Below, piece by piece: positions 18,801 through 27,186 of a stretch of 64,000 nucleotides of DNA (positions within the stretch are counted from its first letter, which is position 1; each line of letters starts with the position of its first letter). A program made the position numbers and the translations under genes. The DNA is from Flavobacterium sp. (lineage in GTDB: Bacteria; Bacteroidota; Bacteroidia; Flavobacteriales; Flavobacteriaceae), in the NCBI GenBank assembly GCA_014379405.1, contig JACMLU010000007.1:62001-126000 (forward strand). Reading direction: 5' to 3'. The notes beneath the pieces are model-generated. The model was not told where the DNA came from, ran no database searches, and saw only the letters and a program-made list of their open reading frames with translations.

Positions 18801-18966
18801 CGGCAGAAGCACTATTTGTAGTTCCTTTTTCGACAACATTCGCACCTGGAATGGTTTTTCCAGATTGATCATAAATTAATCCACTTACAGAAATACTCTG
18901 AGCACTCATAATCTGAGTAACCAGCAACAATGCAAATGAAATTAAAAACGCAAATTGTTTTTTCAT
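15889..18966 (-). CDS. susC: SusC-like TonB-dependent outer-membrane transporter
   Basis: This 1025-residue protein has a signal peptide (1-22, ends IMSAQS), a carboxypeptidase-regulatory-like domain (about 24-100), a plug with the SusC hallmark LKEVVVVGYGTAKKKDLTG, and a 22-strand barrel ending in an aromatic residue (GLDMSF). It imports oligosaccharides across the outer membrane using TonB energy, together with the SusD gene just downstream. It is first in a seven-gene operon running to the symporter. The predicted -7 element (19097-19104) and operator (19071-19086) lie 105-138 bp before the ATG. Confidence 0.95.
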   Translation of the reverse strand: MKKQFAFLISFALLLVTQIMSAQSISVSGLIYDQSGKTIPGANVVEKGTTNSASADFDGRYVIKVSGPKAVLVFSTIGFTSKQVTVGQNKALNVTLQDEATSLKEVVVVGYGTAKKKDLTGSIASGNLKQFQEAPNTNILQSLGSLPGVVIGQSNQAGTDPTIKIRGQNTLSGNTGILIVLDGAVYRGKFTDINPKDVQSVDILKDPSSKAIYGAQAANGVMMITTKKGKKGSKTVIDYSTFYAIQDPVKNRRVLKRAQFEEMARTANYNTAGVPGYLAPDYTQPNPTWNYINNSGGAFVPTFVNSWNAGTDYDWYGDATNNSMYTLDHNVSLRGSTESTTFFLSGGFTEQLGWVINDNYARKSIRINVENKPKEWLTIGANAFGAFSDRSGVSPDLVSLSLMHPGASPYGADGKYLLNPTGGSVINPFLQVTQDNLDHQNNASLLLYATADIPGVKGLNYRINYNNNYRWNQFYNSSVYNTGSASKINQATLDSSLDNIFSYNRRFGSDEKHGVNITAVLGANSVDYEGTTASATQFSNLALSYNSLEQGLLPKVSSDAWSEDFLSQTGRVVYDYDGKYFVNGSVRRDGYSGFAANKKWGTFFAFGLGWNITKENFLADVKNIDLLKLRFSYGENGNTTSRYSSLARFSADTASQYVFGDTGTTVTGISPSSLANPDLGWETTVGYNIGFDFGFFDNRITGTVDAYQSNTKDLLWDLPLPTITGFYSIKQNVGGIENKGIEVSVNFNPVRTQDWDWTFGVNYGKNENEVTSLFGKDIDGNGVEDDLFPTNNDGSGGLFIGRPIGTIYQYVEDGIYQLGDVVPTGFNVGGWKIKDIAGNPDGTPDGKISAADRTFIGSTQPNYQIGFSNNLRWKNFSLKFFINSVQGGIGANNPWAGLAGGNGAYGTISNIVNNNRYNDIDSWSPSNPGAEFAMAGSTTGGVNFTPYRDRSFVRLNDISFTYEMDNDLISKTPFASIKFFVSGKNLYTYTKWKGWDPETGQGLIAIANNGLPVMKAVSFGLDMSF

Positions 18967-19070
18967 TTTTTTAATTTTTTGTTATTAATTAGTTAGTTGA
19001 AGAAACTGAAAAAAGACACTCGTGAAATTTCTAAAATTTTTAAAGTAATTTAAAAATTGAATATTTCAAT

Positions 19071-19086
19071 CTGTGCCCCCGCACAG
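19071..19086. promoter_or_regulatory. Predicted LacI-family operator, copy 5, before susC
   Basis: CTGTGCCCCCGCACAG is a perfect inverted repeat with 6-bp arms and a 4-bp spacer. It lies just downstream of the minus-strand -7 element TATATTTG, at about +4 to +19 of the predicted start, which fits a repressor roadblock for the whole susCD-uronate operon. Confidence 0.7.
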
Positions 19087-19096
19087 TTTCATTTTA

Positions 19097-19104
19097 CAAA
19101 TATA
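19097..19104 (-). promoter_or_regulatory. Bacteroidota -7 promoter element of the susC operon
   Basis: The minus strand reads TATATTTG, an exact match to TAnnTTTG. No clear TTTG -33 element is present at the usual spacing, so the promoter may need an activator or an extended contact. The operator lies immediately downstream. Confidence 0.55.
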
Positions 19105-19335
19105 TGAATATATTTTAATAATCCTAACTTAATATTAAAATCGGTATATTTTTTAATATTTCATTTAAATACAGTAAGAATATAAAGATATCTGTATGTT
19201 TTACAGAACCCTTATTATATAAAATTATCCGATGAAAATTGAAATAATCTAAAACCTACAACTTCAATACTATCAACTTTTTTGCAATTTTATAGGACCT
19301 GTTTAAATTGCCATAAAAACGCACTCAATCCAAAA
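19105..19335. other. Intergenic region between susC and the Fic remnant
   Basis: This is AT-rich sequence upstream of the susC promoter. I saw no gene, hairpin or operator beyond the elements listed. It runs into the decayed Fic gene on the plus strand. Confidence 0.4.
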
Positions 19336-19347
19336 TAAAATATTTGG

Positions 19348-19733
19348 ACTACGAATGAAGCATTATTCAAACCGAAATACCAATTCCAAATCGTGATGAA
19401 GATTCACACGACATATTAGGAACATACAAATTAGTATGTAATCAAACGGAAATGAGTACAGCACTTTCAAATCCAGATGAATTACTGAACATATTACAAC
19501 ACAGGCATCAAATACTTTTGGGAGCAAGAACCTCAAAAAAAAAAAAAAAAAGATCAATTCAAAGGCAAAAACAAACGGGCAGGCGAAACACACTTTGTCG
19601 ACCACACCTTGGCATGAGGTATATTAATAAAAGGATTTGATTACTATCAAGCACTGCAAGAACCATTTGCTAAAGCAGTATATATTATGTTTATGATAAA
19701 CGAAATACAACCATTCTTGGATGGAATTAGCTA
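19348..19733 (+). pseudogene. Decayed Fic/DOC-family gene fragment
   Basis: Two frames joined across a 17-A run (19535-19551) read as part of a Fic protein: HDILGTYKLVCNQTEMSTAL, then HRHQILLGARTS, then after the frame change AGETHFVDHTL and finally IQPFLDGIS before a stop. Fic AMP-transferases carry HPFxDGNGR; here His is Gln and the motif is cut after Asp-Gly. The start is also missing, since a TGA precedes the recognisable part. It is therefore a non-functional remnant, cut where the next fragment begins. Confidence 0.7.
19535..19551. repeat. 17-nt poly-A tract inside the Fic remnant
   Basis: Seventeen consecutive A residues lie exactly where the Fic reading frame shifts. Slippage there would explain the frame loss. 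Confidence 0.8.
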
Positions 19734-20008
19734 AATTTGCAACACATTACTTAAAAACGAATTACAGTGATCAAGTGGAAAGTAATCCTTCGTTACAGCA
19801 TCTTATTCTGAAATGGGAACAGCAAAGTAATGGAATCGATGATGAATCAATTGGAGAGGATTTGAAAGTTATTTATCAGGTTTTATTACAACAGCAAAGG
19901 CATTGGCTCATCAATAAAAACAGTGAAGATCAAAGTTTAGACGAGTCTATTATACGAAGACAGATGCATTATTTAGATATTGAAGAAGAAAAATTGCGGT
20001 ATATTTAG
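19721..20008 (+). pseudogene. C-terminal fragment resembling a CPA1 Na+/H+ antiporter tail
   Basis: A 95-residue frame starts at an ATG lying inside the truncated Fic motif. Its content (ILKWEQQ, VIYQVLLQQQRHWLINKN, IIRRQMHYLDIEEEKLRYI) has the charged helical character of the cytoplasmic tail of bacterial CPA1-type cation/proton antiporters; none of the membrane helices is present. The simplest reading is a deletion that fused the front of a Fic gene to the end of an antiporter gene. Whether it is translated is unknown. The family call is moderate, from pattern memory only. Confidence 0.45.
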
Positions 20009-20172
20009 AAATGGTTTTCAGGTTTTGCTTCATAAATAGCTTTATAAAATTTATCCAAGCCAAAACTCAAATGACCGTATATTCCTTAATATGGTAAATT
20101 AAAATTATGGTGGTTTATATTGATTAATTCCCGTTTCAAAATAAACTATTCGCTAATAGTGGTATAATAGTT

Positions 20173-20180
20173 TACTTTTG
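20173..20180 (+). promoter_or_regulatory. Predicted -7 element of the ABC-F gene
   Basis: TACTTTTG matches TAnnTTTG and is followed by C and an A run, 60 bp before the ATG at 20241. Confidence 0.5.
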
Positions 20181-20240
20181 CAAAAAAGTTATGTTCTAAA
20201 GTCATTCATAACTCATAATTTATAACTCATACATTACAAA

Positions 20241-22103
20241 GTGAATTACTTATCAGTCGAAAATATCTCAAAATCTTTTGGAGAGCGCACCCTTTTTAAA
20301 GACATATCCTTCGGAATCAACAAAGACCAAAAAATTGCTTTCATAGCCAAAAATGGTTCCGGAAAAACCACCATAATGAACATCATCAATGGCTTTGACG
20401 AACCTGATACCGGAAAAGTCGTAATTCGGAAAAGCATCCGAATGGCTTTTCTTTCGCAAGACAATAAATTGCAGGACGAATTGACGATTGAAGAAAGCAT
20501 TTTTGCTTCGGACAACGAAACCTTGAAAGTAATTGAAGCCTACGAAAAAGCATTAGAAAACCCCGAAGACGAAGAAGCGTACCAAAAAGCTTTTGATGGA
20601 ATGGACCAACACAATGCCTGGGATTTTGAAACCCAATTCAAGCAAATTTTGTTCAAATTGAAGTTGGAAGATTTCAAACTGAAAGTCAAAAACCTTTCGG
20701 GTGGACAAAAGAAACGTTTGTCATTGGCCATTATTTTAATTAACCGTCCCGATTTGTTAATTTTGGATGAGCCAACGAATCACCTGGATTTGGAGATGAT
20801 TGAATGGCTGGAAAGTTATTTTACCAAAGAAAACATTACGCTGTTTATGGTGACGCACGACCGTTTCTTTTTGGAACGTGTTTGCAACGAAATCATCGAA
20901 CTAGACAATGGAAAAATATACCAATACAAAGGAAATTACTCTTATTATTTAGAGAAAAAAGAAGAGCGAATTGCTTCCGAAAATTCGAGTGTGGACAAAG
21001 CTCAAAACCTGTTCACCAAAGAACTGGAATGGATGCGTCGACAACCGAAAGCGAGAACCACCAAATCGAAATCGCGTCAGGATGATTTTTTTGTGATTAA
21101 GGAAAAAGCACAAAGTCGCCGTCGTGAAAATAAAGTCGAACTTGAAATCAATATGGAACGAATGGGAAGCAAGATTATCGAGCTTCACAAGATTTCCAAA
21201 AAATTCAAGGATCACGTGATTTTGGATAATTTCAGTTTCGATTTTCAACGTGGCGAACGCATTGGAATCATCGGAAAAAATGGAACCGGAAAATCGACTT
21301 TCTTGAATTTATTGACCGGAACCATTCCTTTGGATTCCGGAAAAGTGGTCGTTGGCGAAACCATCAAAATTGGGTATTACACCCAAAGCGGAATCAACCC
21401 AAAACCGGGACAACGCGTGATTGATGTCATCAAAGAATATGGAGAATTTATTCCGTTGACCAAAGGCCGATTGATTTCGGCTTCGCAATTGTTGGAGCGT
21501 TTTCTTTTTGACTCCAAAAAACAATACGATTATGTCGAAAAACTGAGCGGTGGCGAGTTGAAACGTTTGTATTTGTGTACGGTTTTAATCCAAAACCCCA
21601 ACTTCCTGATTCTGGATGAACCTACGAATGATTTGGACATTGTGACTCTGAATGTCCTAGAAAGTTTCTTAATGGATTATCCGGGTTGTTTGCTGGTTGT
21701 GTCGCACGACCGTTATTTTATGGACAAAATCGTGGATCAATTATTCGTTTTTAGAGGACAAGGCGAAATTGAAACCTTCCCCGGAAACTACTCTGATTTT
21801 AGATCCTATGAAGACAGTGCCGATGTAGCTCAAAAAGAAGACAACAAAGCCGAAAAGAAAGATTGGAAACAAAATAATCCAACTGGAAACCTAACGTTCA
21901 ACGAGCAAAAAGAATTTCAGAAAATCGAGCGTGAAATCAAGGATTTGGAAATGGATAAAGCCAAAATCGAGCAACTCTTTTCGGAAGGAAAAGTAGCCGA
22001 TGCCGACATAGAAAAGAAAGCCAAAGAACTGGAAAACATCATTTCTAAAATAGAAGAAAAAGAAGAACGATGGTTTGAATTGAGTGCCAAAATAGAAGGA
22101 TAG
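20241..22103 (+). CDS. uup: ABC-F family ATPase, Uup type
   Basis: This 620-residue soluble protein has two ABC domains and no membrane segments. The first has Walker A AKNGSGKTT (36-44), signature LSGGQKKRLSLA and LLILDEPTNHLDLEMIEWLE. The second has GKNGTGKST (near 350), LSGGELKRL and LILDEPTNDLD. The linker is rich in Arg/Lys (WMRRQPKARTTKSKSRQ), and the C-terminus (about 545-620) is a charged coiled coil like that of Uup. ABC-F proteins act on ribosomes; Uup also affects transposon excision in E. coli. An antibiotic-resistance role is not supported by anything visible. Confidence 0.92.
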   Translation: MNYLSVENISKSFGERTLFKDISFGINKDQKIAFIAKNGSGKTTIMNIINGFDEPDTGKVVIRKSIRMAFLSQDNKLQDELTIEESIFASDNETLKVIEAYEKALENPEDEEAYQKAFDGMDQHNAWDFETQFKQILFKLKLEDFKLKVKNLSGGQKKRLSLAIILINRPDLLILDEPTNHLDLEMIEWLESYFTKENITLFMVTHDRFFLERVCNEIIELDNGKIYQYKGNYSYYLEKKEERIASENSSVDKAQNLFTKELEWMRRQPKARTTKSKSRQDDFFVIKEKAQSRRRENKVELEINMERMGSKIIELHKISKKFKDHVILDNFSFDFQRGERIGIIGKNGTGKSTFLNLLTGTIPLDSGKVVVGETIKIGYYTQSGINPKPGQRVIDVIKEYGEFIPLTKGRLISASQLLERFLFDSKKQYDYVEKLSGGELKRLYLCTVLIQNPNFLILDEPTNDLDIVTLNVLESFLMDYPGCLLVVSHDRYFMDKIVDQLFVFRGQGEIETFPGNYSDFRSYEDSADVAQKEDNKAEKKDWKQNNPTGNLTFNEQKEFQKIEREIKDLEMDKAKIEQLFSEGKVADADIEKKAKELENIISKIEEKEERWFELSAKIEG

Positions 22104-22474
22104 AATTAGTGGGCAGTGTTCACTTTTGAAACCATTTGTCATTGCGAGGAACGAAGCAATCGCATAACGAGAGTGACAACTTAATTAATTTACAACCCCA
22201 ACAATTTTAGTAGTAATACTAAAAATGTTGGGGTTGTTTTTTTAATAAAAAAATCAAACCGTCTATATTATATCTCCCCAGATTAGCGCGAACAATAAGC
22301 TCGTGCCCACCAACACAAGCTACAATCCTAAAAAGTTCTAACTTTCTGTTTATTTAATAAGTTTAAAAATATCCAGTTTTCTTCAATTTGTCCAGATTTC
22401 CATAATTTGGCTAATCTTGGATATTTGTTTTTGTTCCAAATTCTAATTTTGAAATGAAATTAAAACTTTAAATC
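22104..22474. other. Intergenic region after uup
   Basis: After the uup stop lies TCATTGCGAGGAACGAAGCA (22140-22159), a dispersed repeat type common in these genomes, then the terminator at 22193-22243. The remaining 230 bp to the next gene hold an imperfect -7 element (GATATTTG near 22420) and no other feature. Confidence 0.5.
22193..22243 (+). terminator. Rho-independent terminator of uup
   Basis: CAACCCCAACA and TGTTGGGGTTG form an 11-bp perfect stem with a long AT-rich loop, followed by seven T. Confidence 0.9.
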
Positions 22475-23170
22475 ATGAAAAATATAGCTATACTTTTAGT
22501 TTGCGGCGCACTAACTGGATGCGGCGCGGTTTATTATGTACCAAATACACAAAACGTACCAGTTATGAAGAACGAGGGGCAAACCAATATATCTTTTGGT
22601 CTAAATGTATCGGAAAGCACAGATGGATTCGAATTTCAGGGTGCTTATGGATTGACAGACAAAATAGCCATACAACTCAATACTGACTGGGTTAAAGCTT
22701 CTGAAGGCACATCAAATGGATCGGGTTATTTTGTAGAATTAGGACCTGGATATTATAAAAACTTATCAGAACACTTTGTTTTTGAAACGTATGGACTATT
22801 GGGTTTTGGCAGTACAAAATATAAAGAAAATTATAACGAGATTTCTGAAATTAAAACCAACTTTTTTCGTGTTGGTTTGCAACCCAGCATAAGTTTTACC
22901 ACCAAATACTTTATAGCTTCTTTATCCGGAAGAATTGCAAACCTGAATTACAATTCTGTTAGCGGAAATTATTATGACGTTGATTACCTAAAAGCCAATA
23001 ATTCCTATTGGTTAATCGAACCCGCTTTAACACTGCAAGGAGGTTTTGAAGATGTTAAATTGTTCCTCCAAGTTCAACTCAGCGAAAATCTGACAGACCA
23101 GTATTTTTACCAAGATTACTCGCTTGTTTCACTTGGTGTGAAAGTTAATTTAAATCCTAAAAAGAATTAA
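22475..23170 (+). CDS. Outer-membrane beta-barrel-like lipoprotein, unknown function
   Basis: This 231-residue protein has a short lipoprotein signal (lipobox LTGC, Cys16). The rest alternates hydrophobic and polar residues in strands typical of small outer-membrane barrels (NISFGLNVSES, GYFVELGPGYYKNL, YFIASLSGRIANL) and ends with a strand VSLGVKVNLNPKKN. I do not recognise a named family. It is a single gene with its own terminator at 23257-23297. Confidence 0.7.
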   Translation: MKNIAILLVCGALTGCGAVYYVPNTQNVPVMKNEGQTNISFGLNVSESTDGFEFQGAYGLTDKIAIQLNTDWVKASEGTSNGSGYFVELGPGYYKNLSEHFVFETYGLLGFGSTKYKENYNEISEIKTNFFRVGLQPSISFTTKYFIASLSGRIANLNYNSVSGNYYDVDYLKANNSYWLIEPALTLQGGFEDVKLFLQVQLSENLTDQYFYQDYSLVSLGVKVNLNPKKN

Positions 23171-23256
23171 GAAGGACTGGTTTATACAAAACGCAGTGAG
23201 AGAATATTTTTTGAAAGTTGCTTTTAGCAAAAAGGCTTTATGATTATTCCAATAAC

Positions 23257-23297
23257 AAAAAAATCGCCCAAGAATCTCATCTTGGACGATTTTTTTA
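23257..23297. terminator. Bidirectional terminator
   Basis: AATCGCCCAAGA and TCTTGGACGATT form a 12-bp stem with one mismatch, flanked by A on the left and T on the right. It serves the convergent genes ending at 23170 (+) and 23315 (-). Confidence 0.85.
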
Positions 23298-23314
23298 ATT
23301 AAAATCCTTTCGGA

Positions 23315-26300
23315 TTATTTTCTGTACAATGGATCAGCTCCGATGGTTCCCACCAAACTGTCAATGTATTCTGGAGAAATGGCAACTTCCAACATGTTTT
23401 TCACATTTTTCAAGCGCGTAACCAAATCCATTTCCGCAGTCAATAAGTTATTTTCGGCATTGGAAATAAAACGTTCCAAATAACTGATTTGATTGGTGTA
23501 GAAATTAATGTCTTTGAGTTGTTTCAATTTCAATCGTTCCTTGTACCAATCGCTGTTGATTACGTAATCTCTTTCGAAATAACTTCTCAATTCGGGATCG
23601 CTCATTTCTTTGCCATCATAAGTGCCGTAAGCCATCATGTGCAACAATATTTTCAATGGCGGAATGGCAGACTCGATGCTTCCGTCTTCAAAATAACTCA
23701 AGGCCACTTTTTGTTGAGCTTCGACAATATTGGCAATTCCGTCTACATAATCTTCGATTCCTTGCAATTCCGGTTTCAACATTTTCTCGTTGAAAACGGC
23801 ATTTGGTTCATCAAACAAACGGTTCAAACACAGTAACGAGAATGTACTCGTGATGCGATAACCCAATCGGCTGGCCAATACTTTATTGCCTTGATATTCG
23901 AAATCTTCCAGTTTTTCCAAGGAACCATTGGCAATCAAAACTTTTGGGTCACGGTCTTTGGCATTTAATCTCGCCCAAATTTCAGGGATTAAAAGACTGA
24001 TATCGTGATCAACTTTGTTTTCGCCACCAACATACCCCGCAGCCGTGCTAAACGCATTGGATTCGGTTAAAATGTGCGATAACAGGGCGTTGTTCAAATC
24101 GGTTGTTGGAGTCAACATGTTGAAAGGGCCTTTGGTCAAAGCGCCTTCAGAACCAGCACCTGTTGTAGAAGGCGATTTTCCGGTAAGGCTGCAAATAAAA
24201 TCCATAAACAATTCAGGTGTTTCCTGATAATGAATTGGATTGTAAACCGCCAACGGACGAATGCCTGCTTTTTTGTCAATCGGGTTGTTTCTACGTCCCG
24301 GCAAAACGGCATTCACCACATTGATAACCGGATCTTCCGATTTTATTTTCCGGTACAAACGAACTCCAATTTCGCCCAAATAACTGGCTTCGGTTTCATT
24401 GATGAAAATATTAGGTTCCAAATAACGCGGATTTTTGGTTGGTTCTCCATCCACAATTCGGGTGTGTGAAGGCAATGAAAAATACTCTTCTTCGTTTGGA
24501 CTGTTTACAATACTTACGATTAAATCCTTGACAGGCTGCGTGTATTTATCGAAATTGATAGTGTCTTCGAAAATGGCGATGGCATCTTTTTTCTTTAAAA
24601 GTTCATAGTTGGTCAAGTACACGTTGTCGCTTACAATATCCTTTTCCGCACCTTTATCGTAACCTCTGATGATTGCTTCGTCAGGTCTTTGAAACAAATG
24701 TGATTCGCAATTGGCAACCACTTTTAAACTTTGGTTGGTGTATTCTGGATTCAGGTTTTTGAACTGCGCTCTTGGCAAAGTGATAGACGCTGAGATATCA
24801 TCTTCCATCTGAATTTTTTGGCAAGCAGAAAAATCCGATCTCAATTTATTCAACAACCAAACTCCTTTTTGGTTGAAACCAATGCGAACGTAACTTCCCA
24901 CAACCGGCGTGTTGTTGTACTGTAAACCTGTTCCGTTTTTGCCATTGATGATTTCAACCGACATACAATCTTTCCAGTTCAAGGCACTGTGGTCTTGTCT
25001 GTACAAACGTTTGACAAACAACACCAACGATCTAATGTGAACCGGGATGTTTTTAATGAATTCGTTGAATTCATCGCTATTTTCCTCTGAAGGAGTTAAT
25101 AATTTTACTGCCGAACCCAAGGTTCTTCTTTTGTCCAAAAATGTTCTGGATGGCGGCAAGGATGGGTCACGTTTTTTCCATCTATTGGAATAATTGTATT
25201 CAATGATTTCGTCTGCTTTTTTAAAATCTTCGTCAATGTCCAAAATATTGAAGGCACTGTACGTAATGGCATTTTGCATCGATTTAGAAATCTCGGATTT
25301 TCCACCACCCGAAACCGTGCAAGGTTTATGACAGAAAACACCTTCGGGAGAAGTGTTTACGATTCGCCACAAGGCAATGGCATTATGTTTTTCCAGTTTG
25401 AATTTATTTCCCGTTGGATGAACGTAAATTTTATTTGGAGATAAAATTAATTTTTGTTCTTCATTGTTGAAAGTCCAAGTAATGCTGTTGGTATTGGTAT
25501 TAATATACGCATTCTCGGGGATATAAACGATGTTTGGATATTTCTTGTCAATGGCATAATTGGTCGGTTTCACCTCAATTCTATCGCCTAGAAAAGATTT
25601 TACACCTTCAAAACTATATTGGTTCCCGAATTTGGATGAAAAAGTGCTTCCATCAACAATGTCGCCCATTACTCCTCTAGGAAATGCAATGGCACCACCG
25701 GAATGTTCTTCCTCTACCAAACCAAACAAATTGGCGGAATAGCTAATTTGGGTTTTGATTTCTTTTTTGGAATAACCATAATAATTATCGGCAATGATGG
25801 TGACAACAACTCCTCTATCGTCCCTGCAGGTTACTTTAAAGGCACCTCCATTGTTATACAGCTCATTCTCGTCTTTCCAGCACATTCCCTCACTTTTTTG
25901 ACGCTCGGTGGCTTCGTTAAAATGAGGCAAGCCAATATCTTTTTTCTTTAAAGAACGTAATTGCGGTGCAAGAACAACACAACCGGTGTGACCTGTCCAA
26001 TGTTCGGTATCCAAAGCCGCATCATTTTGGGCAAGATAAGGATCGCCTGCGTTTCCAAAAATTGCTTCCACAAAATCCAGATTGCTTACCAAACTTCCAG
26101 GAACGAAAAAACGAACTTCCATCGACTTTTTTGAAATAACCCCTTTCACTTCTGGACAAACCATTGGTCGCATCAACAAGGAAACCATTAATTTGGCCTG
26201 CTCTTCCTGATTGGAAGTAAAAGGCAATAGTTGCAGTTCCTCTGGCGGACTGAATGCCGCATTCAAAAAATGGGCAAAAGCAATTCTAGGCACTTCTTTT

Positions 26301-26794
26301 TTATCCAAAGGCACGGGCAAATTGCCTTCCACGATATGAAAAGTACCAACTGTTGTTCTTTTATCATTTGTCGGATTATTCAAAATCCCTTGTTTGATTC
26401 TATACGAAGTAACATCTTCACCAACAAAAGTTGTCCCGTTAGGCGGCAAACTCAATTCTCTTGCATGACCACTTTGGGTCAATACCAAGGTATCGTTTGG
26501 CAAAACATACGGTTTATTGAACGGAACATCTTTGAGATAATCGTTCAAAAAGTTTTGGATTCTGGTATCGGCTGGCGAAAGATGATTGGATAACAATCTT
26601 GACTTCTCGCGAAAACTTTTGATTAGCCCATTGGTTAAAACTTGAAATTTAGGATTGCAAAATTGCTCTGCTGCATTTTCTTCATCTTGATAAATGGGTT
26701 GCCCAAGCGAGGCTAATTGAAGATTGATATACTGAACTGTATCTTTTCTACTTTGCTTGATTGGTGCTTGATTGACTTTAATTTCTGTACTCAT
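23315..26794 (-). CDS. Very large protein, probable PPi-type phosphoenolpyruvate carboxykinase
   Basis: This 1159-residue soluble protein has no signal peptide or membrane helices. Notable motifs are EHWTGHTGCVVLAPQ (264-278), HSGGAIAFPRGVMGD (364-378), a P-loop-like TVSGGGKSEISKS (493-505), RPLAVYNPIHYQETPELFMD (846-865) and TGKSPSTTGAGSEG (871-884). Length and motifs agree with my memory of the PPi-dependent PEP carboxykinases (about 1150 residues; Entamoeba, Propionibacterium), which interconvert PEP + CO2 + Pi and oxaloacetate + PPi. This identification is not certain. It stands alone, with a 21-nt A/T run 49 bp upstream of its start. Confidence 0.6.
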   Translation of the reverse strand: MSTEIKVNQAPIKQSRKDTVQYINLQLASLGQPIYQDEENAAEQFCNPKFQVLTNGLIKSFREKSRLLSNHLSPADTRIQNFLNDYLKDVPFNKPYVLPNDTLVLTQSGHARELSLPPNGTTFVGEDVTSYRIKQGILNNPTNDKRTTVGTFHIVEGNLPVPLDKKEVPRIAFAHFLNAAFSPPEELQLLPFTSNQEEQAKLMVSLLMRPMVCPEVKGVISKKSMEVRFFVPGSLVSNLDFVEAIFGNAGDPYLAQNDAALDTEHWTGHTGCVVLAPQLRSLKKKDIGLPHFNEATERQKSEGMCWKDENELYNNGGAFKVTCRDDRGVVVTIIADNYYGYSKKEIKTQISYSANLFGLVEEEHSGGAIAFPRGVMGDIVDGSTFSSKFGNQYSFEGVKSFLGDRIEVKPTNYAIDKKYPNIVYIPENAYINTNTNSITWTFNNEEQKLILSPNKIYVHPTGNKFKLEKHNAIALWRIVNTSPEGVFCHKPCTVSGGGKSEISKSMQNAITYSAFNILDIDEDFKKADEIIEYNYSNRWKKRDPSLPPSRTFLDKRRTLGSAVKLLTPSEENSDEFNEFIKNIPVHIRSLVLFVKRLYRQDHSALNWKDCMSVEIINGKNGTGLQYNNTPVVGSYVRIGFNQKGVWLLNKLRSDFSACQKIQMEDDISASITLPRAQFKNLNPEYTNQSLKVVANCESHLFQRPDEAIIRGYDKGAEKDIVSDNVYLTNYELLKKKDAIAIFEDTINFDKYTQPVKDLIVSIVNSPNEEEYFSLPSHTRIVDGEPTKNPRYLEPNIFINETEASYLGEIGVRLYRKIKSEDPVINVVNAVLPGRRNNPIDKKAGIRPLAVYNPIHYQETPELFMDFICSLTGKSPSTTGAGSEGALTKGPFNMLTPTTDLNNALLSHILTESNAFSTAAGYVGGENKVDHDISLLIPEIWARLNAKDRDPKVLIANGSLEKLEDFEYQGNKVLASRLGYRITSTFSLLCLNRLFDEPNAVFNEKMLKPELQGIEDYVDGIANIVEAQQKVALSYFEDGSIESAIPPLKILLHMMAYGTYDGKEMSDPELRSYFERDYVINSDWYKERLKLKQLKDINFYTNQISYLERFISNAENNLLTAEMDLVTRLKNVKNMLEVAISPEYIDSLVGTIGADPLYRK

Positions 26795-26842
26795 TTATAA
26801 AAAATTAATAAGGATATGTTTTTACACTTTCTTGTGTGCTTG

Positions 26843-26863
26843 AAAAAAAAAAAAAAAAAAAAA
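26843..26863. repeat. 21-nt poly-A (poly-T on the minus strand)
   Basis: Twenty-one consecutive A residues lie 49 bp before the start of the minus-strand 1159-residue gene, within its likely promoter or leader. Tracts this long are prone to slippage. Confidence 0.85.
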
Positions 26864-27156
26864 TGAAGAGAATTATTTCTCTCCTTACAAAGGTGAAGAA
26901 AACTGACTTATAATTAACATAAAAAACGCATTAATTTTCAAATAAAATTAAAATTAACAAAATCTCATAAATTGAACAAAATCAAACACTGTGTACGCAA
27001 ACGAGGTAGTTTAAAAAAAGACAAAAAGAACCTTTACAATTCGGTTTTTTATGCAAATAAAATGTCTTCAAAAAAACATAAAAACAAAGAAAAAAGCAAT
27101 GATTTTTAATATTGCAAGAAGGACAATACGTTCTATTAAATCCTAACAAATTTTGT

Positions 27157-27164
27157 TATATTTG
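27157..27164 (+). promoter_or_regulatory. -7 element of the FKBP gene
   Basis: TATATTTG followed by C exactly matches the Bacteroidota consensus, 22 bp before the ATG at 27187. Confidence 0.6.
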
Positions 27165-27186
27165 CGCTTTTTAAACCCATTTTATA

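Larger units (their letters stand above)
26795..27186. other. Divergent intergenic region with a 21-nt A tract
   Basis: This AT-rich region separates the divergent PEP-carboxykinase-like and FKBP genes. It contains the A tract at 26843-26863 and the FKBP -7 element at 27157-27164. No reading frame is recognisable. Confidence 0.5.

Noticed and set aside
20241..22103. Antibiotic-resistance ABC-F protein
   Set aside because: The C-terminal coiled coil and overall layout fit Uup, a housekeeping type; nothing supports resistance.
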